This document shows positions 40,417 through 52,381 of a stretch of DNA of 64,000 bases, piece after piece. The position numbers and the translations under genes were made by a program. The stretch is from Haliclona indistincta (Eukaryota; Porifera; Demospongiae; Haplosclerida; Chalinidae), in NCBI GenBank assembly GCA_964017065.1, contig OZ024787.1, positions 12,009,764-12,073,763 on the forward strand. Reading direction: 5' to 3'. Position 1 is the first letter of the stretch, and each line of letters begins with the position of its first letter. The notes beneath the pieces are model-generated. The model had not been told where the DNA came from and searched no databases. It saw nothing but the letters and a program-made list of their open reading frames with translations.

Positions 40417-42392
40417 TTACTCATTTCTATCAGAGTCATTAGTCAAATAAGACGACACATAGCAGACATTCTGTTCCACTTCCATCGGTGAAATAGTGTT
40501 CTTTTCAACAGCAGGCAAACACTCATAGTTGTCATCATAGATACTGTAATAAATAACACAACAATAGTCAACAGTACGCGCATGGTATTATGTATAGTCT
40601 GATTTTTGACTCACATGTTGTCATCACTATTGTACGTTGAGTAGCAGGCATTCTCTTGCATATTCATAGGCTCATCGCTAACACTAGTATTTACTTTGAT
40701 TACTGTGCTAACCGTGACATTGTTTCTACTGTGACTTCTTCTTCTTAAGACAAAGACGACCATCATGGTAAAGATTAGAAGGACAACTACTACCAAAAGC
40801 ACCACCATTACTGTGGAAACGCCAGCAATAATCATCATTGTAGGTTGCAAATTTGCTACAGCTGTGGTGTTCACTAAAGTGCATCGTACACATTGTGTTG
40901 TTTGGAGAGAATTTGTAGTGCTTCCTGTTGTTGTACTTATTATAACACCTCCGGCTGTGCTGTTAACTTCAACTGACATTGTTGGTGTCCTTATCATTGA
41001 AGCTGTGACTTTTGGTGTGATTTGCACTGCATTGTTATCTAATTCAGTGACAGCCAATGACATTGTACTGAAAGTAACATCAATTGAACTGGAAATCGGT
41101 TTTTTGGTCACTGAAAACGATGTAATATCTACAAAATTTTGGATTATTCTATGCATATGTAAGTGAAATTTTATACACAAATTCAATACCTGGTATAGTT
41201 TCCACTGATACTAGTGGATAGTAGAAGCTAGAATCAGGTTCATCAACAGTAAAACTAGATGGTGCTGAATCAGATTGATACTCTTGATAGTTGACAGGTC
41301 CTGTGTCTTCCTGATAATACACTCTGAAGTTTTCACCACTTGGTTGGTACACTCCCAGTATGCCTCCCTCCTGGAACTTCAGTGGAGGGTTGGGAAAGTA
41401 TTCATGTACATTATGATGGCTGGTTTCATTTGGAGATGGGAAACTGAAACCAAGTTTAGTGTATGTCTCTGAATTGATTTTTCGCCATATTTGGAGTTCT
41501 GGTTGCCGCTGTCCATTGCTGCTTGGCTCTCCTCCCACTATCCACTTGATGATGGAGCCATTACAGGTGAAAGTGATATTTGGAAATAGACGCTGGTCCC
41601 TAGTCCTATATCGTACATCATTGATGTTCACTTCCAATGTCATTTGCCTCAGCTCTGTGGGACTAGGGAAGGCTTGACTGCATGATGAGGGATCTGCATG
41701 TACTTGTACTCAAATTCAATATAATTTATGGTTGTTGTTGAACTCACTTGTTACAGGAGTAATGAGAGTAACTTGACCATTAACAGGTGAGAGAGATGAC
41801 AGGCTGATTGTTGATGTTGGATTGCTGCTTGTTAAGTATGATACAGGTGCACTGGCATTGATAAAATAGTATAGTCGGACATTGCTACGCGAAGAGTCTT
41901 CTGGATGGTACACTCCCAACACATCTCCGCTCTGAAATGATATGGGAGTGGTCAGGTTATACCGGAGCACTCCATCAGGACTAAAGTCTCCTTCATTCAG
42001 TCTGATCTCCTGACTGGCTTGCCTGGTGAATGTGTCGCCAACAGTGTTTCTCCATACTTGTATCTCAGGATATTCCTCATCTCTTTTCCTGGGTATATCT
42101 GCTCCCAACAGTAGGCTAGTGATGGTCCCATTGCAGGTGAAGGTCCAATCAGGAAATATTCTAAACTCACGATAGTTCAGCTTATTTTCTGACGTCTGTC
42201 CCTTTGGAATCTTCTCAGCTCTTCTCCTTAGCACATCCAGCTCCATGAATCCTCTTGCACACTCTGCTGCAGTAGCTGTAGTTAACATTTACCATTGCAT
42301 GTACAAAATGTAGCATTTTCTGCACTTTGCTCACCTGATGAACAACACTGTATCACAAAAGAGAGAGCGACGATTGCATACAACAGCAACAT
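40417..42392 (-). CDS. R9: kinase-less paired-ectodomain receptor, ENxCYS tail
   Basis: Signal exon from ATG 42392 (MLLLYAIVALSFVIQCCSS). Domain A (about 42275-41750) has GFMELDVLRRRAEKI, FTCNGTITSLLLGADI, PEIQVWRNTVG, GDFSPDGVLRYNLTTP, SGDVLGVY. Domain B (about 41692-41190) has QRLFPNITFTCNGSIIKWIV, PELQIWRK and YYPLVSVE. A Thr/Ser-rich stalk and transmembrane helix (MIIAGVSTVMVVLLVVVVLL, RRRSHSRN) follow in an exon at about 41130-40616, ending with MNMQENACYSTYNSDD. The last exon reads NYECLPAVEKN and MEVEQNVCYVSSY, stopping at 40417 with AATAAA close behind. No kinase and no lesion. The GDILGVYQP signature of domain B has become GGILGVYQP. This is the member closest to the ALK-like gene, tail to tail with it. 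Confidence 0.85.
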
Positions 42393-42694
42393 CTCTATTG
42401 CGCGGATATTCTTACCGATTGATTACCATACCGTCTGTTAGCTAAAAAAGACCTTAGAACACTGCGGTTTTGTACAAATTCTCCGTGCAATTGTGTTGGG
42501 GTGTGGCTGGTAATAGGCAGCGTCATGATACAGAACACGCACGAAACATCAGTCTCCGAATTTCCTATACCGCACGTACGTCAGTAGCTGCAATGCACTG
42601 CCTCTAGCTAGCTATAAAGTGTATGTAATAGACATCCAAAATAATAATGTAACACTGACATCACAATTATTAACAAAAACTAGTGAGAAAAGTT

Positions 42695-45600
42695 TCAGAA
42701 TCTATTGCGGAGTTTGTGTCTGCTTGACACCAAACTAGTTGTAGGACGAAATTCTGAAAATAGAAAGAAAAAACATTCATTGACAAACTAGTTCATTTGC
42801 ACTCACCTTGGTCAGCAGCAGTGGTGGTAGAGGTGGAGCAGACACCATGAGTGTTACCTGGTGATTCATCAGTGACTATCAGACTGTCCTTACGCAGTAG
42901 AACACTACAAGAAAATACAGCAAATACAATGCTTAAGTACTTTAGTTAATGCAGTAAAACATTGCAAGAAAAAAGAACCTTGTGTTACTGCACAATAGAT
43001 TGACATAAAGCCTACTCTTTCGGATAGCTTTAGTAAGGCATGTTTGCTAATTCGTCATGAATCCACACTGATTGAGTCCCATTGATTAGTGTAAACAATA
43101 CAAACATACATGTACATGTATATTAGATAGAAAAGTTATTAGGGAGACACGGTAGTGTCTCCCTATGTAGGGTTGGACGAGAAAACAAGATGGCGGCTAC
43201 ATACAATGTATTAGCGTTCAAACGCTGATATTTCGCCTGGTGATGAATTTTATACGTCCAAAGACACTTAGATATGCTCTCTGGCGTTGCCCCATCTTAC
43301 AGTAGCAAGGAAATTGCTCGAAACTGTTGCTAAAGTGACGAACCTGGAAACGGTGAAAATCGACTTTCGTCATCTTCGTCTTCTTCTTCTTCTTTCTTTC
43401 TTCAACTCGCCTAGCGCCTTTACGCGAGCAGTGCCGAGACCAAAATACCCACGAACATTCGTGAAATTCTCCTGGCACGTGCCTTTTGAACATTGTTTTT
43501 AGCGAAACGGCGATCTAAATTCCGCGAGTTCTCGATCGTGATCCATTGTCAGCCAAGTGGTAGACGCCATTATTGTGATTGCGCAATACGCACGTGACCA
43601 AGCTGTGGTTAGCGCACGTGACCAAGCACTAACTTGAGTATCGCCATGCCGTATGGATCATGGAGAACACATATTTGTCTGGAGTCTTCGAATAACGGCA
43701 AGCTCGTGTAGGATCGCCATTCTGCGCTTGCCAGATAATTGTAACCGGCGAACAGGTCTACAAATAAGTGTGGGCGGGGCTCGTATGCACTGCATGCATG
43801 CATGCATGAATGCGTAGGCGAGCTGATATGTACCACATAACAAATATTTTTAGCTACAAGTTTCAAATTGTTAATAATAAAGAAAAGCCATCAGCAACTG
43901 GAAAACTAAACCAATGGTGGAAACCATGACAAAGACGACTCAGTACATGCATGATATTGAACTGCACTTCACTGAAAATGAAAAAAGGACACAAACAAGA
44001 AAATAAAAAAGATTTCTATCGAAATCAAAAGGATGTAGGGTTGTGAAATCTACCACTGGTCCACAATGTAATCTAACAATGAACAAGCATGGAATGGTAA
44101 CACGATTGACTTGCTAACAGACCATAGATCCCTACATCAGTGGCTGTACATAAGATCAATGATTATTTTGTCACAAGCTGAATCCAATTCGATTTAATGC
44201 ATGTCTGGTGTCAGTCAACAGCAACTAGCTGAGTTAGCTATAGCCAACCACAGCAGCCACTGATGTAGGGATCTATGGTCTGTTAGCAAGTCAATCATGT
44301 TACCATTCCATGCTTGTTCCTTGTTAGATTACATTGTGGACCAGTGGTAGATTTCACAACCCTACATCCTTTTGATTTCGATAGAAATCTTTTTTATTTT
44401 CTTGTAACAAAATTGGCGAAACAAAAGGCCCACGGACGGAGATGGCATTGCCCCGTTGGATAGCAATAGGCCATTCCTTCTAAGAGCCTAAAGAATTTAA
44501 ATTAGTGATATTGGCTAGCGTAATTGGCTTCGAGGCTAGCTGGGGTGTGAGATGATTATGTAAGCGCTAAGATTAATACACGAATTTATATGGGGCTTAT
44601 GGGAGAGATCGCGATACTTTCGACATATTTGTAGTGCTCTCCGTAAACTTGACAACCGCGTGGTCTTGCTGCTTGGGTTCCTCTACCTTCGCTCTGTCGA
44701 ACGCAAAAGACTACGCGTGCATTGGCAACAACGTTTTGGAGAAACAGGTGCGCAAACAAGGCCTACTCGCACTATAGATCAAGCTAACAAAGGACTCAGT
44801 CTCCACAGTTCAAGTAACCACTGGCAGCAGTACCTGCACGCAGTATACTCTTACAGTATCCAGCTTTACAAAATTGTTTCTCTCCAGAAAAATGCCCAAC
44901 AAGCTTGTCATAGATGGCATAACTTGGGCTTGTTTGCGCGCCCGTTCCTCCAAAACGATGTTGCCAATGCACGCGTAGTCTTTTGCGTTCGACAGAGCGA
45001 AGGTAGAGGAACCCAAGCAGCAAGACCACGCGGTTGTCAAGTTTACGGAGAGCACTACAAATAATTATGTCGAAAGTATCGCGATCTCTCCCATAAGCCC
45101 CATATAAATTCGTGTATTAATGTTAGCGCTTACGTAATCATCTCGCACCCCAGTGCTGTGGGCCAGCAGAGCGGTGTGCCCACGCATACATTCCCCGCAT
45201 ACATTCCACGCATACTTTGCTCTTAGGGGGAATGGACTATTGAGAGGTGTTGGATGAGATGTACATGTACATTAATTTGTGTGAGTACTGTGTGCATGTA
45301 CATGTACTGTTTGTCTATAGCCCCGTTTACACACACCCAATCCGGATTAGTCCAACCCGGATACAATCCGGATCACGTTCCGTTTACACACGAGCCAAAA
45401 CGTAGGTGATTTTGATGTAATAGAAGGGCTAATTTATGCATAACAGAAGGGAAAACCTTGCTATACACTCCACTCTTGCTTTGTTGCAACAATAAGGACC
45501 GGAATAGTCAACCAGCAAGCTTACTTTTGGTAAAACAACTGCACGGACGACACGGTAGCCTACAATACGTCTAAAATGTTTTTCTTTGCTATTACAAGAC

Positions 45601-46954
45601 TTGCCTTGGCTAGGAGACTATAGCTAGAGAAAAACATGTATCGCCGTCCTTCTGCTGTGCAATGGTGACTACAATTCACCCAGAGAAGACTAGCAACAGC
45701 GCGTTTGAACTCACTTTACTGTTTACACGTGGACCCGATCCGGATTAATCCAGATTCAACCCACCACCAGATGTGGGTTGAGCAATCCGGATTGAATCCG
45801 GATCGATCCGGATAACCTCGCGTTTACATGCAGGTCGATCCGGATTCAATCCGGGTTGGAGCTAGGTGTCGTGTAAACGGGGCTTATAAAGCTGCAGCAT
45901 ACTGTCATGCATGCTATCTTAGCATATGCACCAAATATTAGCTTTTTCTCGTTGCTCGTCAGAGCATTGTTCCATTCTACATGTACTTACTGATAGTTGT
46001 TGCTGTTGTCTACGGTAGCAGTGGAGTCAGTGAATGAGCTAGAGGAGGAGCTGAGAGAGATGGTGTGAGCTTGAAGTGGAGGAGAGATGGTGGGTAGAAT
46101 GGCTATGGAGTGCCTGGGAGTCATCGGTAGTACTCCAGTGTGGACGAGCAGGTCATCAACCAGTATCTACATGTAGTGAAAGCGTGAACCTTAAATAGAG
46201 TAAAATAAGAGTGTCAAGTGTGTTCATGCGCCAAAAATAAGGCACGAATCATCTACGGTTTATATCACCTTTGTAATAATAAAACACCGTCTGTACTAAT
46301 TTGTATTGACTCTAGTCACACTGCAACGCATTACAATTCTTTATAATTATTATAATAAAACTTAAATTAACTGCGACTCTAAGATTTTACTTCTGAAGTT
46401 TCTGTACAAGGAAACTGTAACGACTATTTTGCTTACATCGAAACTAACATATTTCATGTTGACGAACTCATCGTTTGTGTTTCCAGTGTTTCTGATTATG
46501 ATAGCTGGTGTCTACTATACAATGTACATGCAAAATAGTATACCATAACAAGTTGACTACTGTACTTATGTTATTTCCTTGTTTCAAAAAGGAAATTTGA
46601 TTTGAATTACGCACTGTTGTATAACTTACGCTAAATTCTCTGACTCCTCTGTTGGGAGTCTTGGCATAGTTCCAGATTTTCATCTGGGATACAGTTTGTG
46701 GGCTGTTGAACACAATATATACTGTGTTCACCTGTGGAGAGAGAGGGAGAGGGAGAGGGAGAGAGGGAAGAGGAGAGGGAGAGAGGAAGAGAGGAGGGAG
46801 GGAGGGAGAGAGAGAGGGAGGGAATGAGGGAGAGATAGAGAGGGAGAGAGAGAGAGAGAGAGAGAGGGAGGGAGGGAGAGAGGGAGGGAGAGAGGGAGGA
46901 GAGAGGGAGGGAGAGAGGAAGGAAGAGAGGAAGGAAGAGAGAGAGAGAGGGAAG

Positions 46955-47007
<53 letters not shown>

Positions 47008-48148
47008 AGAGAGGAGGAAGGGAGAGAGAGGGAGGGAAAGAGAGGGAGAGAGAGAGGGAGAAGCACAGAGAGTGTAACATGGAAATACATGAGTACTCGT
47101 NNNNNNNNNNNNNNNNNNNNNNNNNNNNNNNNNNNNNNNNNNNNNNNNNNNNNNNNNNNNNNNNNNNNNNNNNNNNNNNNNNNNNNNNNNNNNNNNNNNN
47201 NNNNNNNNNNNNNNNNNNNNNNNNNNNNNNNNNNNNNNNNNNNNNNNNNNNNNNNNNNNNNNNNNNNNNNNNNNNNNNNNNNNNNNNNNNNNNNNNNNNN
47301 CTACTCTCCTCGAAATAGTCACAACCCTTGAAGAGAGAAAAGAAATATCAATTTTTTTTAGTGAGTCATAATCAATTTTGTTTGAAAACAAGGCATAGGC
47401 GTTTCTTTTTTGTGACAAAATCCTTTCATGGATCCATTTTTATGAAAAAATAGTATGCTTGTGTATAAATTTAACATTCACATCAAGTTCGTGTTCGTAA
47501 TTTTCGTGAATGGTGCCGAACACTCTCGAAATTCAAATCCCTCGAAAATACACCTAGGGATCACTCATCCATGTAACCCAGCAGTGCTCACCGTTGCAGA
47601 AAAGTCCAGATTAGTACTGAGCTCGAGCAATTCAGTCACATCCTGTATAAAACAGTGCCACAATGTACAGAATTATCCAGCTCACAATACCTTCAAGCTA
47701 TCATCGAATCCCTCTGCAGCAGCAGGTAATAGAGTGTCATCGCTCTCTTCCCCAACAATCTCTCCCTGCTCTTCCTCCATCACCTCAAAGTCATCGTCAT
47801 AGCAACCTGACACAAAGCCTAAAAAAATCAAAAAATTTTGAGATCCACCCATCGTTTATTTTTTGTTACCTGGTGCTTGAACATGCACACGCTCTCCAGA
47901 TTGTGTTTTGAGGTCAACACTAGCATTGCCCCAACCCTTCCTCTTGGGTGGACTGGGCCTGGGAGGGAGGGAGGGAGGAAGAGAGGGAGGGAGAGAGGGA
48001 GGGGGAGAGAGGGAGGGAGAAAGAGGGAAGAAGAGAGGGAGAGAGGAAGGGAGGGAGGGAGGGGGGAGGGAGGATGGGAGAGAGAGAGGGAGAGGAGGGT
48101 GGGAGAGGGGGAGATGGGGAGAAAGAGAGAGAGAGAGGGAGGGAGGAT

Positions 48149-48195
<47 letters not shown>

Positions 48196-48249
48196 AGGGA
48201 GGGAGAGGAGGGTGGGAGAGAGAGAGGGAGAGAGGGGAGGGAGAGAGGA

Positions 48250-48330
<81 letters not shown>

Positions 48331-49125
48331 AGAGAGGGAGAGAGAGAGGGAGAGGAGGGTGGGAGAGAGAGAGGGAGAGAGGGGAGGGAGAGAGGAAGGG
48401 AGGGAGGGAAAGAGGGAGAGAGAGAGATAGAGAGAGGAAGGAGGGTGGGAGAGAGGAAGGGAGAGGGGAGGGAGGGAGGGATAATTATAAGTGAATCCCT
48501 GCTTAACAATTTTACTTTAAAGGACTCTTTTCTGGACTCGGTTGATCGGTGAATGAGTTTCTTCGGAATTGACTGGGATCTAAAATCGACAAGAAATCAA
48601 ACCAGTGCAAATCACACCTCTCATCTTGTACCTGCAGTTTTCGTTGCTCTCTGTTGTATTGTTGATTTCGAACTGGGCAGATTCTGTGTCGACAAGGAGT
48701 TCGCTCCATTGAGGTACACAGAAAAACCTTTCTCCCTTCTCTCCAGTTCAATATGTCGCTTATCATCTTGTTGAAGCTGTTTCATGTACCTGTGCATATT
48801 GTAACAATCGAGTAAGATACAGAATGAAGTCACTTACTGGTTGCGTTGCTGAAGACGACGGAGATACTCTTCATAGGCTTCTGGGACTTGTGAGACCTAG
48901 CACATGGTAGGGTGATCTTTCATCTCTGCCTGACAATGGCACTCACTGGTTTGCGCTGTTCTTTGGGGACGAAAGCTTCCTTCTTGCTGGTGTCCCACTG
49001 TTTCCTCATCATGGCGAGCCTCTTCTCTTGCTGTGTGTGTGCTCGTGTTAGTTTCTCATGGCGACCAGATAACAACACAAAGACACGCGCCCATTCTTTA
49101 GTCTCGTGCGCAGACCATGACGTCA
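42695..49125 (-). CDS. KATNIP: KATNIP (KIAA0556) homologue, katanin-interacting ciliary protein
   Basis: About twelve exons can be assigned. From the 5' side: 49125-48947 (HEKLTRAHTQQEKRL), 48896-48838 (EAYEEYLRRLQQRN), 48789-48632 (YMKQLQQDDKRHIELERREK, GFSVYLNGANS), about 48578-48515, 47957-47871 (GWGNASVDLKTQSGERVHVQ), about 47812-47692 (YDDDFEVMEEE), 46731-46632 (VNTVYIVFNSPQ, MKIWNYAKTPNRGVREF), about 46483-46434, 46166-45991 (ILVDDLLVHTGVLP), 42906-42808 and 42754-42695 (FRPTTSLVSSRHKLRNRF-stop). The LQQRN/GFSVYLNGANS block and the IWNYxK...GVRxF block are KATNIP hallmarks (DUF4457). KATNIP acts at ciliary basal bodies with katanin and microtubules. The visible coding gives about 400 residues against about 1,600 in vertebrates; exons may be lost in the gap at 47101 or unrecognised. 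The first exon opens after an AG with no clear ATG, so the start is uncertain. Confidence 0.75.
43138..44404. mobile_element. Two-hairpin element in a KATNIP intron
   Basis: Left end: 10-bp hairpin AGGGAGACAC GGTA GTGTCTCCCT at 43141-43164. Right end: long hairpin with arms about 44008-44140 and 44265-44400. The body is the reverse of 25870-27050 (GATGGCGGCTACATACAATG, ATCTTACAGTAGCAAGG, GTGTGGGCGGGGCTCGTATG). Length about 1.27 kb. It lies between the KATNIP exons at 45991 and 42906. Confidence 0.82.
44465..45245. mobile_element. Foldback element with 235-bp inverted arms
   Basis: The segment about 44545-44780 (through CGAATTTATATGGGGCTTAT, TCTCCGTAAACTTGACAACC, CAAAAGACTACGCGTGCATT) is repeated inverted at about 44925-45160, with a central loop of about 145 bp. 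Outer ends CAATAGGCCATTCC (44467) and GGAATGGACTATTG (about 45229-45242) are also inverted. No transposase. It sits in the same KATNIP intron, directly after the two-hairpin element. Confidence 0.8.
45319..45884. mobile_element. MITE with AGCCCCGTTTACAC terminal repeats
   Basis: 14-bp perfect terminal inverted repeats, AGCCCCGTTTACAC at 45319-45332 and GTGTAAACGGGGCT at 45871-45884. TAT lies on each side (45316-45318 and 45885 on), a possible 3-bp target duplication. Subterminal regions are packed with GATCCGGATTAATCC-like repeats in both orientations. Length 566 bp. No coding sequence. Confidence 0.8.
46732..47072. repeat. GA/GGGA microsatellite in a KATNIP intron
   Basis: Almost pure GAGAGGGA-type polypurine on the plus strand. 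It begins next to the acceptor of the VNTVYIVF exon and ends near the assembly gap. Long open frames through it (SLSLSL or EREREG) are artefacts of the repeat. Confidence 0.95.
47101..47300. other. Assembly gap (200 N)
   Basis: Exactly 200 N. The size is probably a placeholder. It lies within the KATNIP gene between two polypurine tracts, so exons could be missing or the order could be wrong. Confidence 0.97.
47957..48482. repeat. GA/GGGA microsatellite in a KATNIP intron
   Basis: About 525 bp of GAGA, GGGAGA and GGAGGG polypurine, including a GA run around 48250-48325. It occupies the intron between the exons at 48515-48578 and 47871-47957. Confidence 0.95.
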
Positions 49126-49133
49126 CTAAATCA

Positions 49134-49245
49134 AAATCGATGATTTTACCATAGATACAATATACTCACAGGGATTAGCAACGGACAGGAATTTCAACTA
49201 CATCCGTGTTACGGGTTAAATTTCCAACGTGTTAGAGCACAGCGT
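49134..49245. repeat. Inverted-repeat arm at the KATNIP 5' end
   Basis: On the minus strand it reads TTTAACCCGTAACACGGATG, then GTTGCTAATCCCTGTGAGTA and TGTATCTATGGTAAAATC. This is matched on the plus strand at 49885-49990 (TTTAACCCGTAACGAGGATG, GTTGCTAATCCCTGTTGGTA, TGTATCTATGATTTTACC). It ends directly before the first recognised KATNIP exon. Confidence 0.78.
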
Positions 49246-49884
49246 GCGAAGGGTAGTGCCCGCCAAATATCATGGCTTGACAAATCGCGTGTGTTGATAG
49301 GACTGCTGTAGCGCGAAAGCAGGAAATTGTCAGTACGACGAAGGATTCAAAGCACGACAAAACCGATGTTAAAAGCAAGATCTTCTTTCAGCACAGTTAT
49401 TCTCATAGAACAGCCTTTCTTCTCGAGGATAAACTGAAAACAAGATCAGCCATAGTGTATCTATTGTCAGAAGAGGTACAGAAAAACCCGTACCGTACGG
49501 CTGAACGGCTCAGCTTGTCTAGTGCGCTAGCGCTACACTGTGTGAGATCGAGAATAGAAACTGCGCTATTCTCACGAGGACATGTACGAACTAACATGTT
49601 ATCAGCAAAGAATGGACCGAAGCACAGCTAAAAACTAGTAACAGGTACAGAACCACTTTTCAGCAAAGTAAACAAGCTGCTTGTCAGCGTTTTACAACGC
49701 TTGTAGGGCAACCAACAACCACTTCGCCGGTTAGCGATCAAAACGAAACAGTACTCAAGTCGCCTTTACTATCAAAGTGTAGACAGAACGTTCTAGTCAA
49801 TCACCAGAGCTCGACAACGTGCCGAGCCAGTGACTCTTCTTAGCACGGTCGTCAAGAGCTAGCTTAGCAACGAGCTCGTTGCAA

Positions 49885-49990
49885 GGCAACGGTTAATATT
49901 TAACCCGTAACGAGGATGTAAATCAGCTCGTAATACAAAATGTATTGGCGTTGCTAATCCCTGTTGGTATACTGTATCTATGATTTTACC
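49885..49990. repeat. Inverted-repeat arm at the DNAJC11 5' end
   Basis: Partner of 49134-49245 in opposite orientation. It ends about 43 bp before the DNAJC11 start codon. The roughly 640 bp between the arms shows no recognised gene and probably holds the shared promoter region. Confidence 0.78.
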
Positions 49991-50032
49991 TGTAAAATTT
50001 TGATAAAGATGCGCACTATTTAGAACGACAAC

Positions 50033-52185
50033 ATGGCTCAGAGTAGTGAGGAGTTTCAGCGGCAGTTGGACAGCGAGGAGCACGATGAGTACTACGCTCT
50101 TCTGAACGTGGACAGGCAGGCGTCACCCGAGGACATCAGGAGTGCGTACCGTCATATGTGCCTCATCTATCACCCGGACAGGTAGAAAACGAACACGTAC
50201 CGGCCGGTTTCGGCTGGTCGAAATGATCAAAATTAACATTTCATAGTAGGCAATGAGTAACAAATTCCATTATGATTAGAATTAGTTATTCTGCTCACGC
50301 TCTAATTTTAGTTGGTATGGTAGTGCTCATAAATAGAAGTTTGTTGACCAACCAAATTTATGTTTCCCTAGTTCGCCATTCACGAGTAGAGTAGACCTTT
50401 TTAACTTCAATTAAGTAAAATAAAAAAAAACAAATTTTCAGCTCCTTACAAATCCATTTCAAAATTATTAATTTCATGATACACAAGAAAACATTGTAAT
50501 AAGGCTAACTCCTTCACTTAGATGCAAAGGAAGGGAGAAAAAACAACAAAATAACTAACAATAAAAACAAAAATTTATTTTTATCACGTGTATTCAATTA
50601 GTTTTGGTCTATTTCCATTTTTGACTCAAGAACTTCGAAAACTGTTGCGCTCACAGCACTTGTTGTTATTTTGCTTTCTCTTTTTAACAGGCATTGTGAT
50701 GTACTGCAACAGGACAAAGCTAGCAAGTTCTTCAAACGAGTACAGGAGGCATATCGTGTGCTGAGTGACCCTCGTCTGCGAGCTGTCTACAATCGTCACG
50801 GCAAACGAAGACTAGAAGACGACATGGCTCTAATTGAGCGGACAGCTCTCCCGACAGAACTCTTGGAGGAGTACGAGAAGTTGAAGGCACTCTGGGAGGA
50901 ACGGACTTACATCCAGGAAGTTAACCCTCGTGGTCAGTTTCAAATGGAAGTTGATGCTTCACGATTTCTTGCCGGAAGAGGTGGATTGTCTCTCATGAAG
51001 GTCTATGCCCATCAGTGTGTGGACGCTAGGCTAACCAAGTCACTACAATCCACCATCATGGGTGCTGTCTTAGCTGGTCACCATCAACTGTTCGGTGGAA
51101 TACAGTTCTCTCTTCTTCACCTCACTAAGCAACAGAACTGGGTGAAGCTGTCCGTAATGGCTGCCTCCAAGCCTAACCTTGACCTACATTTCCACTATCG
51201 GCTGACGGACGAGATGTTCGTCGAAAATCACAACGTGGTCTATATATCACCTCACGGCATTTCATTGTCAGCCAATGCACAGGTTACAAGACGGCTAGAT
51301 GAACAGACTATGGCGACGTTCAAAGTGATGGATAATGGTAGCACAGTTGGGCTTGACGTCAGTAGAAAGTTCTCGGAAAAACTGACTGTTGACGGAGGTG
51401 TCGAAATCGGTCAATCTAGCTCGAGTTTAAAGTTGTCGTCTAAGTATCAGTTGCGAGATGACCTGGCTGTTGCCTGTGGGATTGAGGCTAGTACCGATGG
51501 GCCGTCGATATTCTACAGTGGTCGTCACAGGATAGGCAAGCTTACTGAAGTTGGTAGCAAAGTAGCCGTAAGTAGTCATTCCGGCGTAAGCGTGAGGCTG
51601 CGCTTTTCTAGAGCAAATATGAAGTATATCATTCGTTTCCACATTTCTCCTGCCCCTTCTGTCCAAGCCGTGTTCTATGCAACTTGCCTACCGATTCTTG
51701 GAATTGCTTGTATCAAGATGCTTTCGTTGACTCCGTTTCTCAACCAGCAGAAACAGGAAGAATTGGACGAAAAACGAGCAGAAAGAGAGAAAGAAATGAC
51801 TGAAAAACGAAGGGAAGCAGAGGCGGCAGTAGAACTAATGAAAGCGACGGTAGAACGAAATATCTCTTATGAACAAGCCCGGCACGGTCTGATAATCATT
51901 GAGGCTTGGTATGGGTGTCTGTTTGCTACTTCAACTTCCAATCACCAGTTGTACCCGAAAGTCATCGATGTCACTGTTGCTTTGCAGTGCCTAGTCGCAG
52001 ACTCCAGGCTCATCCTCAGAGAAAGTTCCAAGGTGCTTATCCCCGGCTTCTACGACCCGTGTGTTGGAGAGAAAAAGCATCTTCGTGTCCGCTATAGCTT
52101 CAGAGGAACGATGCATGAGGTGACAGTAGCTAACGATGAACCTTTGGTCATTCCAAGAGAATCACACAGGCTAGCCGACTCATAG
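50033..52185 (+). CDS. DNAJC11: DNAJC11, mitochondrial J-domain protein
   Basis: Two exons, 50033-50181 and 50691-52185 (548 residues in total). The J domain spans the intron: YYALLNVDRQASPEDIRSAY, then YHPDR with the HPD motif encoded right at the splice, then VQEAYRVLSDPRLRAVYNRH. The middle is the DUF3395-containing, beta-rich part. The C-terminal part has a coiled Lys/Glu stretch (about QKQEELDEKRAEREKEMTEK), RHGLIIIEAWYG, KVIDVTVALQCLV, LPGFYDPCVGEKKHL-like sequence (IPGFYDPCVGE) and FRGTMHEV, all diagnostic of DNAJC11. The length matches the family (about 560). In animals DNAJC11 associates with the MICOS/MIB complex at the mitochondrial membrane and affects cristae. Head-to-head with KATNIP. 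No lesion. Confidence 0.93.
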
Positions 52186-52294
52186 GAATTTTATAGTTTT
52201 GTGTCTGTAACCTCTCTTCATTAATTTTGGCTATAATAATATTTATCTGAAAAAATAATTACTCACGTTTGGCGAGCTCGCCCACGCATATTAT

Positions 52295-52340
52295 TAACCG
52301 CGAGCCCCGCCCGAGCCATGCACCCACATCCGTCACTGTA
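52295..52340 (+). promoter_or_regulatory. GC-box-like element upstream of R10
   Basis: GCGAGCCCCGCCCGAGCC lies about 80 bp before the R10 start. The same CGAGCCCCGCCC core occurs upstream of R11 (55021) and, as CGAGCCCTCCCGC, downstream at 58478. Function is inferred from position and recurrence. Confidence 0.5.
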
Positions 52341-52381
52341 CATTGTACATGCAAGGAAATCCGTCATCTTATGTAGATAAA

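Noticed and set aside
44660..45064. Open frames on both strands with the same start sequence (MVLLLGFLYLRSVERKRLRV)
   Set aside because: The same peptide from both strands is a consequence of the inverted-repeat arms of the foldback element.
46732..48482. Long open frames rich in SLSL, ERER and PSLP on both strands
   Set aside because: They are translations of GA-rich microsatellite DNA and run through Ns; no composition or splice context supports a protein.
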